Source: Acidobacteriota bacterium
GTDB taxonomy: Bacteria; Acidobacteriota; Terriglobia; Terriglobales; Acidobacteriaceae
DNA: 48,255 nt
Reading direction: 5' to 3'
Assembly: GCA_021836865.1 (NCBI GenBank)
Contig: JAKBHH010000019.1
Span: 1-48,255 of the forward strand
Below the pieces are notes generated by a model. The model searched no databases. It worked only from the letters and a program-made list of their open reading frames with translations, and was not told where the DNA came from. The number at the start of each line of letters is the position of its first letter. Position 1 is the first letter of the stretch. Of this stretch, positions 1 through 9,238 are shown piece after piece. Both the position numbers and the translations under genes were made by a program.

Positions 1-136
1 TCTGCATGGAGCAAACTCCAGAATGGTAGAGTCAGGCCTGCCCGCTGCATCCGCGCAGGATGCTGAGAACACGTGCAGCGGCTCGCTGCCTTTCAGTGAT
101 GCTCCAGACAATTGCGCGGATGCAACCAGAGGAGAA

Positions 137-799
137 TTACTGCGGAGTCATGAGGTGATGTGCGATGGCGAACAGTGCGAGTTCCAGTCTGGTGGAGACG
201 CCGGTCTTGTCGAAGATGTTGGAAAGGTGTCGTTTGATCGTTTCTTCGCTCAGGCCGAACTGTTTGGCGATATCGCGATTGCTGCAACCTTCCACAATGC
301 AGCCAACGACTTCCAATTCGCGTGGCGTGAGGCCGTAGGTCTTGCGCTGCGGGGGAGCAGCCTGCTGCATCAGGTCGTGCAATGCGGCAACCAGGTTCAC
401 GACGCGCTTGCCGCCAATCCAGAAGTCACCGGCGTGCACCGTACGGATGGCGACCTTCAGGTGGCCGGCCAGAGCATCCTTGAGCACGATGCCGCGCGCG
501 CCAATGTGAAGCGCTTCAATAATCTGCTGCGTGGAGATCGTCGAGGTCAGCAGGAGAATCTTGACCTCCGGCGAGCCTTTCATGATGGCGCGCATGGCCT
601 CAAGGCCGGGGAGCCTCGGCATTGCAACGTCGAGCAGCAGGATGTCCGGTTTGAGTTCGAGTGCCTGGGTGATGGCTTCGTCGCCATCGTCGGCTTCGCC
701 AACTACGCTGAAGCCTTCTTCAACCATCAGCATGTTTCGCACGCCAATGCGCACCACTGGATGGTCATCCGCGAGTACAATTCGGATCGTTCGTTCCAC
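137..799 (-). CDS. NarL/FixJ-family response regulator (receiver + LuxR HTH)
   Basis: This 220-residue protein is a two-component transcriptional regulator. The N-terminal receiver shows the acidic pair D11-D12, the phospho-acceptor D57 (in LLLDVAMP), T85 and K107 (GIVLKD), so all residues of a working receiver are present. A LuxR-type helix-turn-helix follows at about residues 155-215 (LTPRELEVV, then SEETIKRHLSNIF). The family binds DNA as a dimer after phosphorylation by a histidine kinase. No kinase lies in the window. It lies 89 bp downstream of the receiver-Hpt gene on the same strand, so the two may be co-transcribed and the Hpt protein could feed phosphate to it; that link is inference. 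The target genes cannot be told from the sequence. Confidence 0.95.
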   Translation of the reverse strand: MERTIRIVLADDHPVVRIGVRNMLMVEEGFSVVGEADDGDEAITQALELKPDILLLDVAMPRLPGLEAMRAIMKGSPEVKILLLTSTISTQQIIEALHIGARGIVLKDALAGHLKVAIRTVHAGDFWIGGKRVVNLVAALHDLMQQAAPPQRKTYGLTPRELEVVGCIVEGCSNRDIAKQFGLSEETIKRHLSNIFDKTGVSTRLELALFAIAHHLMTPQ

Positions 800-888
800 G
801 CGAGCCCGTAACCTCCGACAGCCAGTTTGTATCGCGGGGCCTGGCTACCCCTGCGGCTGGCCGTAAACCCTTGACCAGAAACCTACTC

Positions 889-1635
889 TTACATTGTCTG
901 CGCCGGAAACTCAGCCTCAAGCATACGCTCAAGACTATGGGTCGCCGTGTACAAATCTTGCAGGACCGCACGTGAGTTATCCAGTTGGTCACTCTCGCAC
1001 TCCAGCATTGCGCCCAGCATGGCAGCCTGGCGAGCGCCAGCCATGCCGCAGCCGCCCTTGATCGCATGACCAATGCGGCGTACAGCCGTTGCGTTGCCGG
1101 CCGCAATGGCCTCCTTGAGCGCCTCGCTGCGCTGTTTCAGGTCGGCGGCCACGGCAACATAGACCTCCTTCACCATCGATTCCGGCATCAGCTCTCGGAA
1201 TCGGGCGAGAGTCTCCTGGCTCAGGACCGGCTCAGCAGCCTCTGGGATCACCGACGCGGTCAGCGGCGCGCGGCCCTCAATCAGCTTGGTGAGTGCTTCG
1301 GCCCCGAACGGTTTCATCAGGAATCCATCTGCGGCGGCAATGACATCCTTTGCTCCATCACTCGCACTGATCGCAAAGATGCTGCCGTTGCAGCGCGCGC
1401 GCAGTTGGCGAATCAGCTCGATGCCGCTCAGGCCGGGAAGCTGTGCGTCCATCAGGATGACCTGGGGCACGACAGCGCCACCATCGAGCATTTCAATTGC
1501 GGAAGCACCGTTCTCTGCGCTGTGTACGGTGTAGCCATGCAAGGTCAACAGCGTTGCAATGACTTCGCGACTGATCATGTCATCGTCGATCAGCAAAATC
1601 AGGGGAAGATCGCGGTCTGCACCAATTCGAAACAT
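889..1635 (-). CDS. Receiver-Hpt fusion protein (phosphorelay response regulator)
   Basis: The protein (248 residues) has a CheY-like receiver at about 10-122, with acidic residues D17-D19, phospho-acceptor D63 (VILMDAQLPG) and K108-P109. An alpha-helical Hpt domain follows at about 140-235, with the phosphorylatable H190 in HAIKGGCGMAGA. There is no kinase catalytic domain and no DNA-binding domain, so it should shuttle phosphate between a kinase and another receiver. This layout normally forms the C-terminal part of hybrid kinases; here it stands alone. It lies 33 bp downstream of ftsK and upstream of the LuxR-type regulator, all on the minus strand. The partner kinase is not in the window. 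Confidence 0.92.
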   Translation of the reverse strand: MFRIGADRDLPLILLIDDDMISREVIATLLTLHGYTVHSAENGASAIEMLDGGAVVPQVILMDAQLPGLSGIELIRQLRARCNGSIFAISASDGAKDVIAAADGFLMKPFGAEALTKLIEGRAPLTASVIPEAAEPVLSQETLARFRELMPESMVKEVYVAVAADLKQRSEALKEAIAAGNATAVRRIGHAIKGGCGMAGARQAAMLGAMLECESDQLDNSRAVLQDLYTATHSLERMLEAEFPAQTM

Positions 1636-1668
1636 TCGCTTCTCTCACCATCCAGGCTATCGGGCCCG

Positions 1669-4245
1669 TTACTCGTTGGAAACGGCAACCTCGTGCAGCC
1701 ATCCCGGCGCTTTAAGTAGCTCGCGAGGTCTCGAGCCATCCGCCGGCCCTACAAGGCCGTCGCGTTCCATTAGATCAATCAAATGTGCTGCACGGCCATA
1801 TCCGATGCGCAACCGACGCTGGAGCAAGGAGGTTGACGCCTTGCCAAACTCGAAGACCAGCCGTATCGCATCGTCAAACATGGGGTCGTTCTCGTCCTCG
1901 CTGCTGCTGCCGCCCTCGCTGGCGGGCCGCTCGTCGCGCGGCGACTCAAGGAAGCCTTCAGCATATTCGGCTGTTCCCTGATCTTTCCAGAAGGAGACGA
2001 TCGCGGCAGTCTCCTTTTCGCTCACATAGGGTGCGTGCAGACGCATGAGACGACTGGTGCCCGGCGGCAGAAAGAGCATGTCGCCGCGGCCCAGCAGCGC
2101 TTCGGCTCCGTTGGTGTCGAGGATGGTCCGTGAGTCTACCTTGGTAGCCAGGCGGAAACTGATGCGCGTGGGTACGTTGGCCTTGATGAGCCCAGTGATC
2201 ACATCCACGCTGGGCCTTTGCGTGGCCAGCACCAGATGAATGCCGACCGCGCGTGCCATCTGGGCCAGTCGTGTGATGGACTCTTCCACATTGGCGCGGT
2301 CAAGCATCATCAGGTCTGCCAGCTCGTCGATGATGATGACGATGTACGGCAGCGGCTCCTCGGGTTCGGCTTCGTCGAAGAGGGAAGGCATGGTGCCTTC
2401 AAACAGCCTGTTGTACTGGTCAATGTTCCGTACGCTGCGGCTGGCCAGCAGCTTCAGGCGCCGCTCCATCTCGCGCACGGCATTGCGCAGCGCGTTGGCG
2501 GCCAATTTGGGCTCGGTGATGATGGGCGTGAACAGGTGCGGAATGCCCTCATACATGCCCAGTTCCACGCGCTTGGGATCCACCAGTATCAATCGCACCT
2601 GTGCCGGTGTGGTGCGGAAGAGCAGGCTCATGATCATGGCGTTGATGGCTACGGATTTGCCCGACCCCGTGGAGCCCGCGATGAGCACGTGGGGCATGGA
2701 GGCCAGGTCGGCCGTTACAATGCGGCCGTTAATGTCTTTCCCCATGGCCAGCGTCAGGCGCGATTTTGCCTTGGCGAAGGTCTCCGACTCCAGCACATCG
2801 CGCAGGTGGATGGTTTCGCGCTCGTGGTTGGGAACCTGGATGCCGACGGTGCTTTTGCCCGCCATGCGTTCAATCAGAATGCTCTCCGCGCGCATGGCCA
2901 GGCAGAGGTCTTCTGCCAGTCCGGTGACGCGGGAGTATTTGACGCCGGCTTCCGGCTTGAACTCGTAGGTTGTCACCATGGGGCCGGGGTTAATCTGCGT
3001 GATCTGGCCGCGCACGTCGAACTCGGCGCATTTCTCAACCAGCACCTTGGCTTCTTCACGCAGGGCATCCTCGCGGACTACCTGCGGCCCTTCGCCGGGG
3101 TTGAGCAATGTGCTGGGCGGCAGCTTGAATCCGCTGACGCGCTTCGGAGCGACGGTGGCGCTGCGTATGTCGGCGTCTGCGCGCTCGTGGATCGCAATCT
3201 CTTCTGTCGCCGGTGCCGGAGCCGGCGCTGGAGCCGGGGGCGGAGTTGAAGTCACGGAACGCATCTCCACCAGGCGCGGGGCCGGTTGCGCCGCATAAGC
3301 GGCGGCGGTCGGCTGCTTGATCTCGGCTGCCTGGGCTGCGGGCTCAGGCCGTTCCCAGATGCTGCGGCGGGGCGATGGTTGAATCGGTATCTGCTCCTCT
3401 GGCGGCCTTGTGGCCGCGCGTTGGAAAGCAGGAATGTCTTCCACCGGATCGGGCTCCGGCACATGTTTGGGTCGGCCAAACAGGGCCGCAAGGCGGCTGG
3501 TCCGCGTTCGGACGGGAGCCTCGGGCGCGGAGGGTTCATCGCCATCGAGAGTGCCGGTGAACAGCCGCTGATCAGGCCCTGGCGACTCCTGCTCGGCGCG
3601 AAGAATTTCTGCCTCCGCCTTGCGCTCGGCCCGCTCTTCACGCCAGTTGCGCCAGCCGTCGCGCCATGCCTGCACATGAATCCAGCGATCTTCCAGGAAC
3701 TGCTTCAGCGCCCAGAGGCTGATGTCGGAAGCAAAATACAATCCTCCCGCGGCCAGCGCCACCGCCACCACCCACGCGCCCTGCGTGTTCAGGTAGGTGA
3801 CCAGCAGCTCCGCAACCAAGCGGCCGGCGACGCCTTCCACGGGTACTGCGTGCATCCAGCGCAGGTGCCAGGGCACCAGGCCAAGAAGCGCCGGTACAAA
3901 CGTGAGAGCCAGAATGTAGCCCGTCCAGCGAAGCCACACAGGGCCTCCCGACTGGGAGCGGATCCAGTCCCAGCCCAGCAACCCGAGCCAGAGGGGCAGC
4001 AGAAACGCGGCAAGCCCCAGCCATTGCAGAAGCAGATCGCTGAGCCGGGCGCCCAGCACCCCTACCCAGTTGTGAACGACGTGTGCAAACGCCGGGTCCA
4101 CCGAGGTGTTCCATGACGGATCTGTTGGATGGTAGGTTGCCAGAGAAAGGAAGAGGAGGATCGAGACAAGCATCGCCGCAAGCCCCAAAAAGAGTTCGAG
4201 GGCGCGATTACGCTTCGGCGGCAAAGCGATGGGGATCGGTTTCAT
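1669..4245 (-). CDS. ftsK: FtsK/SpoIIIE-family DNA translocase
   Basis: This protein pumps double-stranded DNA through the closing septum and directs dimer resolution near the terminus. About 858 residues are read from ATG 4245, chosen because a GGAGG lies 10 bases upstream and the next in-frame ATG further up (4323) would add a non-conserved 26-residue tail. The N-terminus has about four hydrophobic membrane segments (first roughly residues 20-40). A proline- and alanine-rich linker follows. The motor domain has a Walker A (GSTGSGKS), a Walker B region (IIIDELADLMM) and the ATQRPSVDVITG stretch typical of FtsK. A C-terminal winged-helix gamma domain (about the last 70 residues, LLQRRLRIGYGRAAHLID) should read KOPS sites. 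The domain set is complete. Confidence 0.96.
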   Translation of the reverse strand: MKPIPIALPPKRNRALELFLGLAAMLVSILLFLSLATYHPTDPSWNTSVDPAFAHVVHNWVGVLGARLSDLLLQWLGLAAFLLPLWLGLLGWDWIRSQSGGPVWLRWTGYILALTFVPALLGLVPWHLRWMHAVPVEGVAGRLVAELLVTYLNTQGAWVVAVALAAGGLYFASDISLWALKQFLEDRWIHVQAWRDGWRNWREERAERKAEAEILRAEQESPGPDQRLFTGTLDGDEPSAPEAPVRTRTSRLAALFGRPKHVPEPDPVEDIPAFQRAATRPPEEQIPIQPSPRRSIWERPEPAAQAAEIKQPTAAAYAAQPAPRLVEMRSVTSTPPPAPAPAPAPATEEIAIHERADADIRSATVAPKRVSGFKLPPSTLLNPGEGPQVVREDALREEAKVLVEKCAEFDVRGQITQINPGPMVTTYEFKPEAGVKYSRVTGLAEDLCLAMRAESILIERMAGKSTVGIQVPNHERETIHLRDVLESETFAKAKSRLTLAMGKDINGRIVTADLASMPHVLIAGSTGSGKSVAINAMIMSLLFRTTPAQVRLILVDPKRVELGMYEGIPHLFTPIITEPKLAANALRNAVREMERRLKLLASRSVRNIDQYNRLFEGTMPSLFDEAEPEEPLPYIVIIIDELADLMMLDRANVEESITRLAQMARAVGIHLVLATQRPSVDVITGLIKANVPTRISFRLATKVDSRTILDTNGAEALLGRGDMLFLPPGTSRLMRLHAPYVSEKETAAIVSFWKDQGTAEYAEGFLESPRDERPASEGGSSSEDENDPMFDDAIRLVFEFGKASTSLLQRRLRIGYGRAAHLIDLMERDGLVGPADGSRPRELLKAPGWLHEVAVSNE

Positions 4246-4359
4246 GTTGGGGACGCCTCCGCTCCCTGACTGCCGCGACGCACACGTTCCAGCCTTCAGG
4301 ACGGACGAGAGATCCCAGAGCAATTCCTATTATCTGTGTTTGTTGGCCCTGACAGCGGC

Positions 4360-4412
4360 AAAACCAGGCAGGGGGAACCTTGGTGTCCACCCCCGCTCAA
4401 GCCCCTGGTTGA
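4360..4412 (-). terminator. Probable rho-independent terminator after uppP
   Basis: Just beyond the uppP stop codon, the arms AACCAGG (4362-4368) and CCTGGTT (4404-4410) form a 7 bp outer stem, and an inner GGGGG/CCCCC pairing extends it. Read on the minus strand the hairpin is followed by a short run of T. It would separate uppP from ftsK. The pairing is visible; termination is inferred. Confidence 0.5.
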
Positions 4413-4417
4413 ATGGG

Positions 4418-5296
4418 CTAACCGCCGATGTACCGCGTGCCGAAGAGCAACAGAGCGATGCCCAGCACGATGCGGTAAAGGGCAAACACACCGAATCCGT
4501 GCCGGCGTACCCACATAAGGAACCACTCAACCACGCCCAGGGCCACAATGAAGGAAACGACGAAGCCGATGGCCAGGACAACCCAGCGCTCCGAGTTCAT
4601 GACCACATGCGCCGCGACGGCCACACCGCCCTTCGCCTTGCCAGGGTGAATCTCCTTGAGCAGGTCGTAGCCGGTGGCCGCCAGCATGGTGGGGATCGAC
4701 AGCAAAAAGCTGAATTCCAGCGCCGAAGGACGGTCAAGGCCGACGATCTGCCCGGCGGCTATGGTGGACATGGAACGCGAGACGCCTGGAAAGATGGCCG
4801 AAAGCGCCTGGCAGAGCCCGATCCAGATGGACTGGCCAAGGGTCATCTCCTCAACGTGGGTGGTTGTGGCTTCCTGGCGCGAGAACCATGCATCGACGAC
4901 CCACATGATGACGCCGCCGATCAGCAGAGCCAGCGCCATTACCGTGATGCTGCCAAGATTATGGTCGCTCCATTTCTTCAGCAGCAGGGCAGGAGCGGAG
5001 GTACAGGCAAAAGCGATGAAGGTGAGCGAAATGGGATGCGTGAGCCAGTTGCGGTCGCCGTTTTCACCCTCAGGGAAGGTGCGCATGAAGCCTACGATGC
5101 GGCTCAGATAAAGCAGCAAAAGGGCCAGAATTGCGCCCGCCTGAATGACGATGGAGTACATCTTCCAGTACTCATCGTCCAGTGGAATCCGCATCAGCGC
5201 CTCAGTAATGCGCAGGTGTGCCGTGGAGCTGACAGGGAGAAACTCCGTCAGGCCTTCGACGATGCCTAACAGGACAGACTGAATGTAGACGTTCAA
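4418..5296 (-). CDS. uppP: Undecaprenyl-diphosphatase (UppP/BacA)
   Basis: This integral membrane phosphatase converts undecaprenyl diphosphate to undecaprenyl phosphate, the lipid carrier for peptidoglycan and surface glycans. It also gives bacitracin resistance. The 292-residue protein carries both family motifs: EGLTEFLPVSSTAH at residues 14-27 (E14, E18, H27) and PGVSRSMST starting near residue 170 with its conserved arginine. About eight hydrophobic segments are spread along the chain. Length fits the family, which is usually around 265-290 residues. It lies 18 bp downstream of the SH3/TPR-like gene and upstream of ftsK, a placement that suits an envelope-and-division cluster. Confidence 0.97.
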   Translation of the reverse strand: MNVYIQSVLLGIVEGLTEFLPVSSTAHLRITEALMRIPLDDEYWKMYSIVIQAGAILALLLLYLSRIVGFMRTFPEGENGDRNWLTHPISLTFIAFACTSAPALLLKKWSDHNLGSITVMALALLIGGVIMWVVDAWFSRQEATTTHVEEMTLGQSIWIGLCQALSAIFPGVSRSMSTIAAGQIVGLDRPSALEFSFLLSIPTMLAATGYDLLKEIHPGKAKGGVAVAAHVVMNSERWVVLAIGFVVSFIVALGVVEWFLMWVRRHGFGVFALYRIVLGIALLLFGTRYIGG

Positions 5297-5314
5297 GAAG
5301 CCTCCGTGATTGGC

Positions 5315-6322
5315 TCAGGGGTGATCGATTCCGTAGACAGGAATACCTTGATCCAATTTGAACACGAGAGCCTCTGCGCGCCACGCGTAATCCGATTGAG
5401 GAAACTTATCTTTCAACTGTGCGGCGAGGGCACGCGCATGGTTTTGGGCATCGCTCTGGTGTTTGTCGTTGCCGTCGGCGTGATACATATCGGTCAGCAC
5501 GGCCTGCCGATACGCTGCCTCATAGAGCGCCCTTGCCGTGCGCGGGCCATTGGGATGCTCGTAGGCATATTTCTCGTAGACATCCGACTCGCGCTCGGGG
5601 CACTTTTCCTGTCCCTGCCAGTCCCCGCACAGCTTGTTGTCGATCAGATCAAAGTCGGCGAGATCGGCCCAGCGGGTATGCGGAAAGTACTTGATTACCT
5701 TTTTCAGCTCATCGTCATCCATATGGTTGCGCAGGGCCGGATCGCGCAGTTTGGCCGAAGGCAGCGAGCTATAGTCAGCCTTCTGAAGCTGCCAGCGAAT
5801 GTCGGCGGAGCGCCAGGCGGCCTCTCCGGCCAACGGCGAGTTGGGAAACATCTCGACCAGTCGGCGATAGAGCAGGCGCGCGCTTTGGGCGGCATTGGCA
5901 GGGCCGCGCGGGTCCGCGGCAAGAGCTTCCTCGTTGGCGGCTGCGCCCAGCAGGACCTGGTCGCCGTTGGGCGTGGTTTCCACAACGACACCTTTCGCCT
6001 CCATCCACCCTGAGATAGGCGGGGGCGTGTCATTGCTGCCAAAGATAGGCGTGTCGCTCTCGTGCTCCTCTTCAATGTCGGTGTTGGCGTAGACGCGAAT
6101 CCAATCGCCGCTTTTCTCGGCAATGACCATCTCCCGGCCCATCTGCACGCGGTCCACCTTTTGCGTGCTCTTGTCGGGAGTGATGTAGAGCCAGGTGACG
6201 CGCAGAGCAGTGGCACGCGGACCGGCCATCGGCTTGACCATCTGCGGCGGAGTTCTCTGGCCCTGTGCAATAGCAGCCGCATAAGCAAAGGCGAAAACGA
6301 GAGCGAGAGGCCGAAGTTTCAT
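5315..6322 (-). CDS. Secreted SH3-like / TPR-like protein of unknown function
   Basis: About 335 residues are read from ATG 6322, whose product starts with a good signal peptide (MKLRPLALVFAFAYAAAIAQG). An earlier ATG at 6337 would add five residues. After the signal there is a region of about 35-110 resembling a bacterial SH3 domain (VTWLYITPDKSTQKVDRVQ, then GDWIRVYA and GWMEAKGVVV). The rest is helical and resembles tetratricopeptide-like repeats (RLLYRRLVEMFPNSPLAGEAAW and ARALAAQLKDKFPQSDYAW). Such proteins often sit in the periplasm and bind peptidoglycan or partner proteins. The position next to uppP and ftsK hints at an envelope role. I do not recognise a named family and assign no enzymatic function. 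Confidence 0.85.
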   Translation of the reverse strand: MKLRPLALVFAFAYAAAIAQGQRTPPQMVKPMAGPRATALRVTWLYITPDKSTQKVDRVQMGREMVIAEKSGDWIRVYANTDIEEEHESDTPIFGSNDTPPPISGWMEAKGVVVETTPNGDQVLLGAAANEEALAADPRGPANAAQSARLLYRRLVEMFPNSPLAGEAAWRSADIRWQLQKADYSSLPSAKLRDPALRNHMDDDELKKVIKYFPHTRWADLADFDLIDNKLCGDWQGQEKCPERESDVYEKYAYEHPNGPRTARALYEAAYRQAVLTDMYHADGNDKHQSDAQNHARALAAQLKDKFPQSDYAWRAEALVFKLDQGIPVYGIDHP

Positions 6323-6349
6323 CACAGGGAAAATCATAGTCGAACGACG

Positions 6350-7339
6350 CTACCCAGCGGCTTCTGTGAGCACGGCGGCCAGCAACTCGGGAGCAACGTT
6401 GCCCCCGCTGACCACGGCTACGGCCTTGCGATAGGGCGGCAACTCAGCGGCATGGAAGAGCAGGGCGGCGGTGGCTACGGCTCCGCTGGGCTCGGGCACC
6501 AGACGCGAGGTCGCGACGATCGCGCGCATCGCAGCGCGAATCTCAGCTTCGGTCACGGTGATGATGCCGTCCACAAACGCCTGGATATGGGCATAGTTGC
6601 GCTGCCCGACGCTCTGCGTGCGCAGGCCGTCGGCAATGGTGCGGCAGGTCAGCTCTGCCGGCCACTCGACAATCTTGCCTGTGCGGAAGCTCTCTGCCGT
6701 GTCGCCGGCCAGCTCGGGCTCGACGCCGAAGACCCTGGCCTGCGGGCGAACTTGCCTGACGGCCGCGGACACGCCGCTCAGCAGGCCGCCGCCGGAGACG
6801 GGCGACAGAACCAGGTCCACGTCAGGCAAAGTCTCCACGATTTCCAATCCGCAGGTAGCCTGGCCGGCGATGATCTGCTCGTCATCGTAGGGCGGGATGA
6901 CGATGTAGCCATGCTTGCGCACCAGCTCCTCGGCCTTGGCCAGGCGCTCGCTGGAGGCTGGGCCAACGTCTACCACCTCAGCACCCAGCGCCAGCGTGGC
7001 TGCGCGCTTGATGGCGGGCGCATTCGAGGGCATCACAATAACGGCCTTCGCACCGACCGTGCGGGCAACATAGGCCACGCCCTGCGCGTGGTTGCCGCTG
7101 GAATAGGTAATGACGCCGCGGGCGAGTTCGTCCGGTGTGAGCTGCAGAATCTTGTTGGCCGCGCCGCGGATTTTGAAGGCGCCGATGGGCTGGAGAGATT
7201 CTGCCTTGAGCCAGACCTCGTCTGAGGCGCTGGGGAAGGGCGCGCGGATGAGCGGGGTTTTAATGGCGATGCCGGAGATGCGAGCGGCGGCGGCACGGAT
7301 GGCGTCCAGGGAGACAAGCGATTCGGTGGCTGCGCTCAT
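6350..7339 (-). CDS. PLP-dependent threonine/serine dehydratase (or serine racemase)
   Basis: This is a fold-type II pyridoxal-phosphate enzyme of about 329 residues. The start at ATG 7339 gives the usual family N-terminus; ATG 7402 would add 21 non-conserved residues. The PLP lysine is K56 in GAFKIRGAANK. A glycine-rich phosphate-binding loop (PVSGGGLLSG) and a substrate loop (SSGNHAQGVA) are present. The likely reaction is deamination of L-threonine or L-serine to 2-oxobutyrate or pyruvate. There is no C-terminal ACT regulatory domain, so it matches catabolic or racemase-type enzymes better than biosynthetic IlvA. Serine racemase activity cannot be excluded from sequence. It lies between RNase J and the SH3/TPR-like gene on the same strand. 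Confidence 0.9.
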   Translation of the reverse strand: MSAATESLVSLDAIRAAAARISGIAIKTPLIRAPFPSASDEVWLKAESLQPIGAFKIRGAANKILQLTPDELARGVITYSSGNHAQGVAYVARTVGAKAVIVMPSNAPAIKRAATLALGAEVVDVGPASSERLAKAEELVRKHGYIVIPPYDDEQIIAGQATCGLEIVETLPDVDLVLSPVSGGGLLSGVSAAVRQVRPQARVFGVEPELAGDTAESFRTGKIVEWPAELTCRTIADGLRTQSVGQRNYAHIQAFVDGIITVTEAEIRAAMRAIVATSRLVPEPSGAVATAALLFHAAELPPYRKAVAVVSGGNVAPELLAAVLTEAAG

Positions 7340-7419
7340 GGCAAAGGCTACTCCGGGCAGGCGCGATAGCGACTGATGCGTGGTCTCCGGTCCTGGAGAC
7401 AAGGAAAGCGCCGTCGCCT

Positions 7420-7438
7420 GGACCGGAAAACCGGATCC
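7420..7438 (-). terminator. Small hairpin after the RNase J gene
   Basis: GGACCGG (7420-7426), a 4-base A loop and CCGGATCC (7431-7438) form a short stem with one bulge directly downstream of the RNase J stop codon. It could attenuate read-through into the dehydratase gene. There is no clear T-tract, so the call is weak. Confidence 0.3.
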
Positions 7439-7439
7439 T

Positions 7440-9095
7440 TCAGATTTCCATAATCACCGGCATGATCATCGGCCGCCGTCCGGTGGTCTTCTGGATGAGG
7501 CGCTTCAGCTCAGCGCGGATTTTGTCCTTGACCATGCCGTAGTCGGACTTTTGCTCGCCGCTTAACTCGTCCAGTGTCTTCAAGACGGCTTCTCTGGCCT
7601 GGTCGGTAATGTCTGCACCGCCAAAGCCGCGCATGACAACCTCGGGCGCCAGCTCCAGCTTGCCGGTGCGCTTGTTAATGGCCAGGACCACCAGCACGAT
7701 ACCGTCTTCCGACAGGATGCGGCGATCGCGGATGACCAGGTCTTCCACGACGTCGATGGAGGAGCCGGAGTCAATGAGAATGCGGCCCGCGGTGACCTTG
7801 TCCTTCTTGCGGGCGTCGTTCTTGTCCAGTTCCAGCACGTCGCCGTCTTCGATGACGATGGCATGTTCCACGGCACCCGTTTCCATGGCCACCTGGGCAT
7901 GACGGCGCAGGTAGCGATAGTCGCCGTGGACGGGAATAAAGAACTTGGGCCGTACGAGGTTGATGAGCAGACGCTGCTCTTCCTGACTTCCGTGCCCGCT
8001 GACGTGGATGAGGCCGCTGGAGCCGTCGTCACAGATGACGTTGGCATCGCGACGGTAGAGGTGGTCCATGACGCGGAAGATGGCCTTCTCGTTGCCGGGA
8101 ATGATGCGGGAGCTGAGGATCACGGTATCGCCCGCGTCAATGCGGGCGTGCTTGTGATTGTCCACTGCGGCGCGACTGAGGGCGCTCATCGGCTCGCCCT
8201 GCGTTCCGCTGATGAGCACCAGAAGCTGGTCGGGCGAGTAATCGCGCATCTGGCCGGGTTGGATGACGAGGCCGGGCGGGATATCGATGTAGCCCAGGTC
8301 CTGCGCAATTTCCGTGCTCTCCATCATGGAACGGCCCACTACGGCAACTTTGCGGCCGTGGGCGCGCGCCAGTTCCATGGCGATCCGGATGCGGTAGATC
8401 GAGGAGGAGAAGCAACTGAAGAACAGCTTCTTTTTGGCGCGGGAGAATATCTCGTCAAGGCGAGGAACGACGGCTCGCTCGCTGGGCGTGTAGCCGGAGC
8501 GTTCGACGTTGGTCGAGTCCTGCAGCAGGGCCAGCACGCCGCGCTTCCCGTATTCGGCAAAGGTGTGCAGGTCAAAGGCCTTGTCGTCCAGCGGCGCGAG
8601 ATCGATTTTGAAGTCGCCGGTGTGGATGACGACTCCAACCGGTGTCTCGATGGCCAGAGCCACGCAGTCCACCAGGGAGTGGGTCACGTGGATGGGCTCG
8701 ATCGTGAATGGGCCGATGGAGAATTTTTCCCTGGGCGTAATCTCGATCAGCTCGGTCTCGTCCAGGAGCTGGTTCTCCTCGAGGTTGCCCTCGACATAAG
8801 CCAGGGTGAACTCAGTGGCGTAGACCGGGACCTTGAGTTCGCTGAGGAACCAGGAGAGTCCGCCGATATGGTCCTGATGGCCGTGGGTGAGAATGATGGC
8901 GCGGACATGGGACTTGTTTTCAACAAGATAAGAGATGTCTGGGACAACTACATCGACGCCCAGAAGTTCCGACTCAGGGAACATCAGCCCGGCATCGATC
9001 ACGATGATGTCGTCTTCCCAGCGCAGCGCGAGGGAATTCATGCCGAACTCGCCCAGTCCGCCGAGGGGGATGATTTTCAGTTTTTTGGTATGCAT
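7440..9095 (-). CDS. rnj: Ribonuclease J
   Basis: RNase J is a metallo-beta-lactamase/beta-CASP ribonuclease with endo- and 5'-3' exonuclease activity in mRNA decay and rRNA maturation. The 551-residue protein shows the zinc-binding HxHxDH signature at 71-76 (H71, H73, D75, H76). Other beta-lactamase-fold motifs (HVTHSLVD, HTGDFKID) follow. The beta-CASP region has the SGTQGEPMSALSR stretch, and HVSGHGSQEEQ lies further on, followed by the C-terminal domain. Length is normal for the family. The protein begins MHTKKLKIIPLGGLGEFGMN, as most RNase J proteins do, so the start is secure. It is the first gene of the minus-strand series running to 137 and is divergent from the chitinase gene. Confidence 0.97.
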   Translation of the reverse strand: MHTKKLKIIPLGGLGEFGMNSLALRWEDDIIVIDAGLMFPESELLGVDVVVPDISYLVENKSHVRAIILTHGHQDHIGGLSWFLSELKVPVYATEFTLAYVEGNLEENQLLDETELIEITPREKFSIGPFTIEPIHVTHSLVDCVALAIETPVGVVIHTGDFKIDLAPLDDKAFDLHTFAEYGKRGVLALLQDSTNVERSGYTPSERAVVPRLDEIFSRAKKKLFFSCFSSSIYRIRIAMELARAHGRKVAVVGRSMMESTEIAQDLGYIDIPPGLVIQPGQMRDYSPDQLLVLISGTQGEPMSALSRAAVDNHKHARIDAGDTVILSSRIIPGNEKAIFRVMDHLYRRDANVICDDGSSGLIHVSGHGSQEEQRLLINLVRPKFFIPVHGDYRYLRRHAQVAMETGAVEHAIVIEDGDVLELDKNDARKKDKVTAGRILIDSGSSIDVVEDLVIRDRRILSEDGIVLVVLAINKRTGKLELAPEVVMRGFGGADITDQAREAVLKTLDELSGEQKSDYGMVKDKIRAELKRLIQKTTGRRPMIMPVIMEI

Positions 9096-9238
9096 CTGTC
9101 AGGTCTGATGCTAACACCCTCAGGGTTTTTGCGGTGAGTCCCTTGTACGGCCCCAAGGCACTCGCCGGTGCCGAATCGGTTTCTATTGCGTCGATAGGAT
9201 AAGGGCGAGCGGCGACATGCGCGGAGTCCGATCATTCC

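Noticed and set aside
2218-3249. Long plus-strand open frames opposite ftsK
   Set aside because: They are antisense to a full-length conserved ftsK, have no recognisable domains and arise from high-GC codon bias.
7863-9137. 424-residue plus-strand frame opposite RNase J
   Set aside because: Antisense to a conserved gene, with no family motif; a shadow frame.
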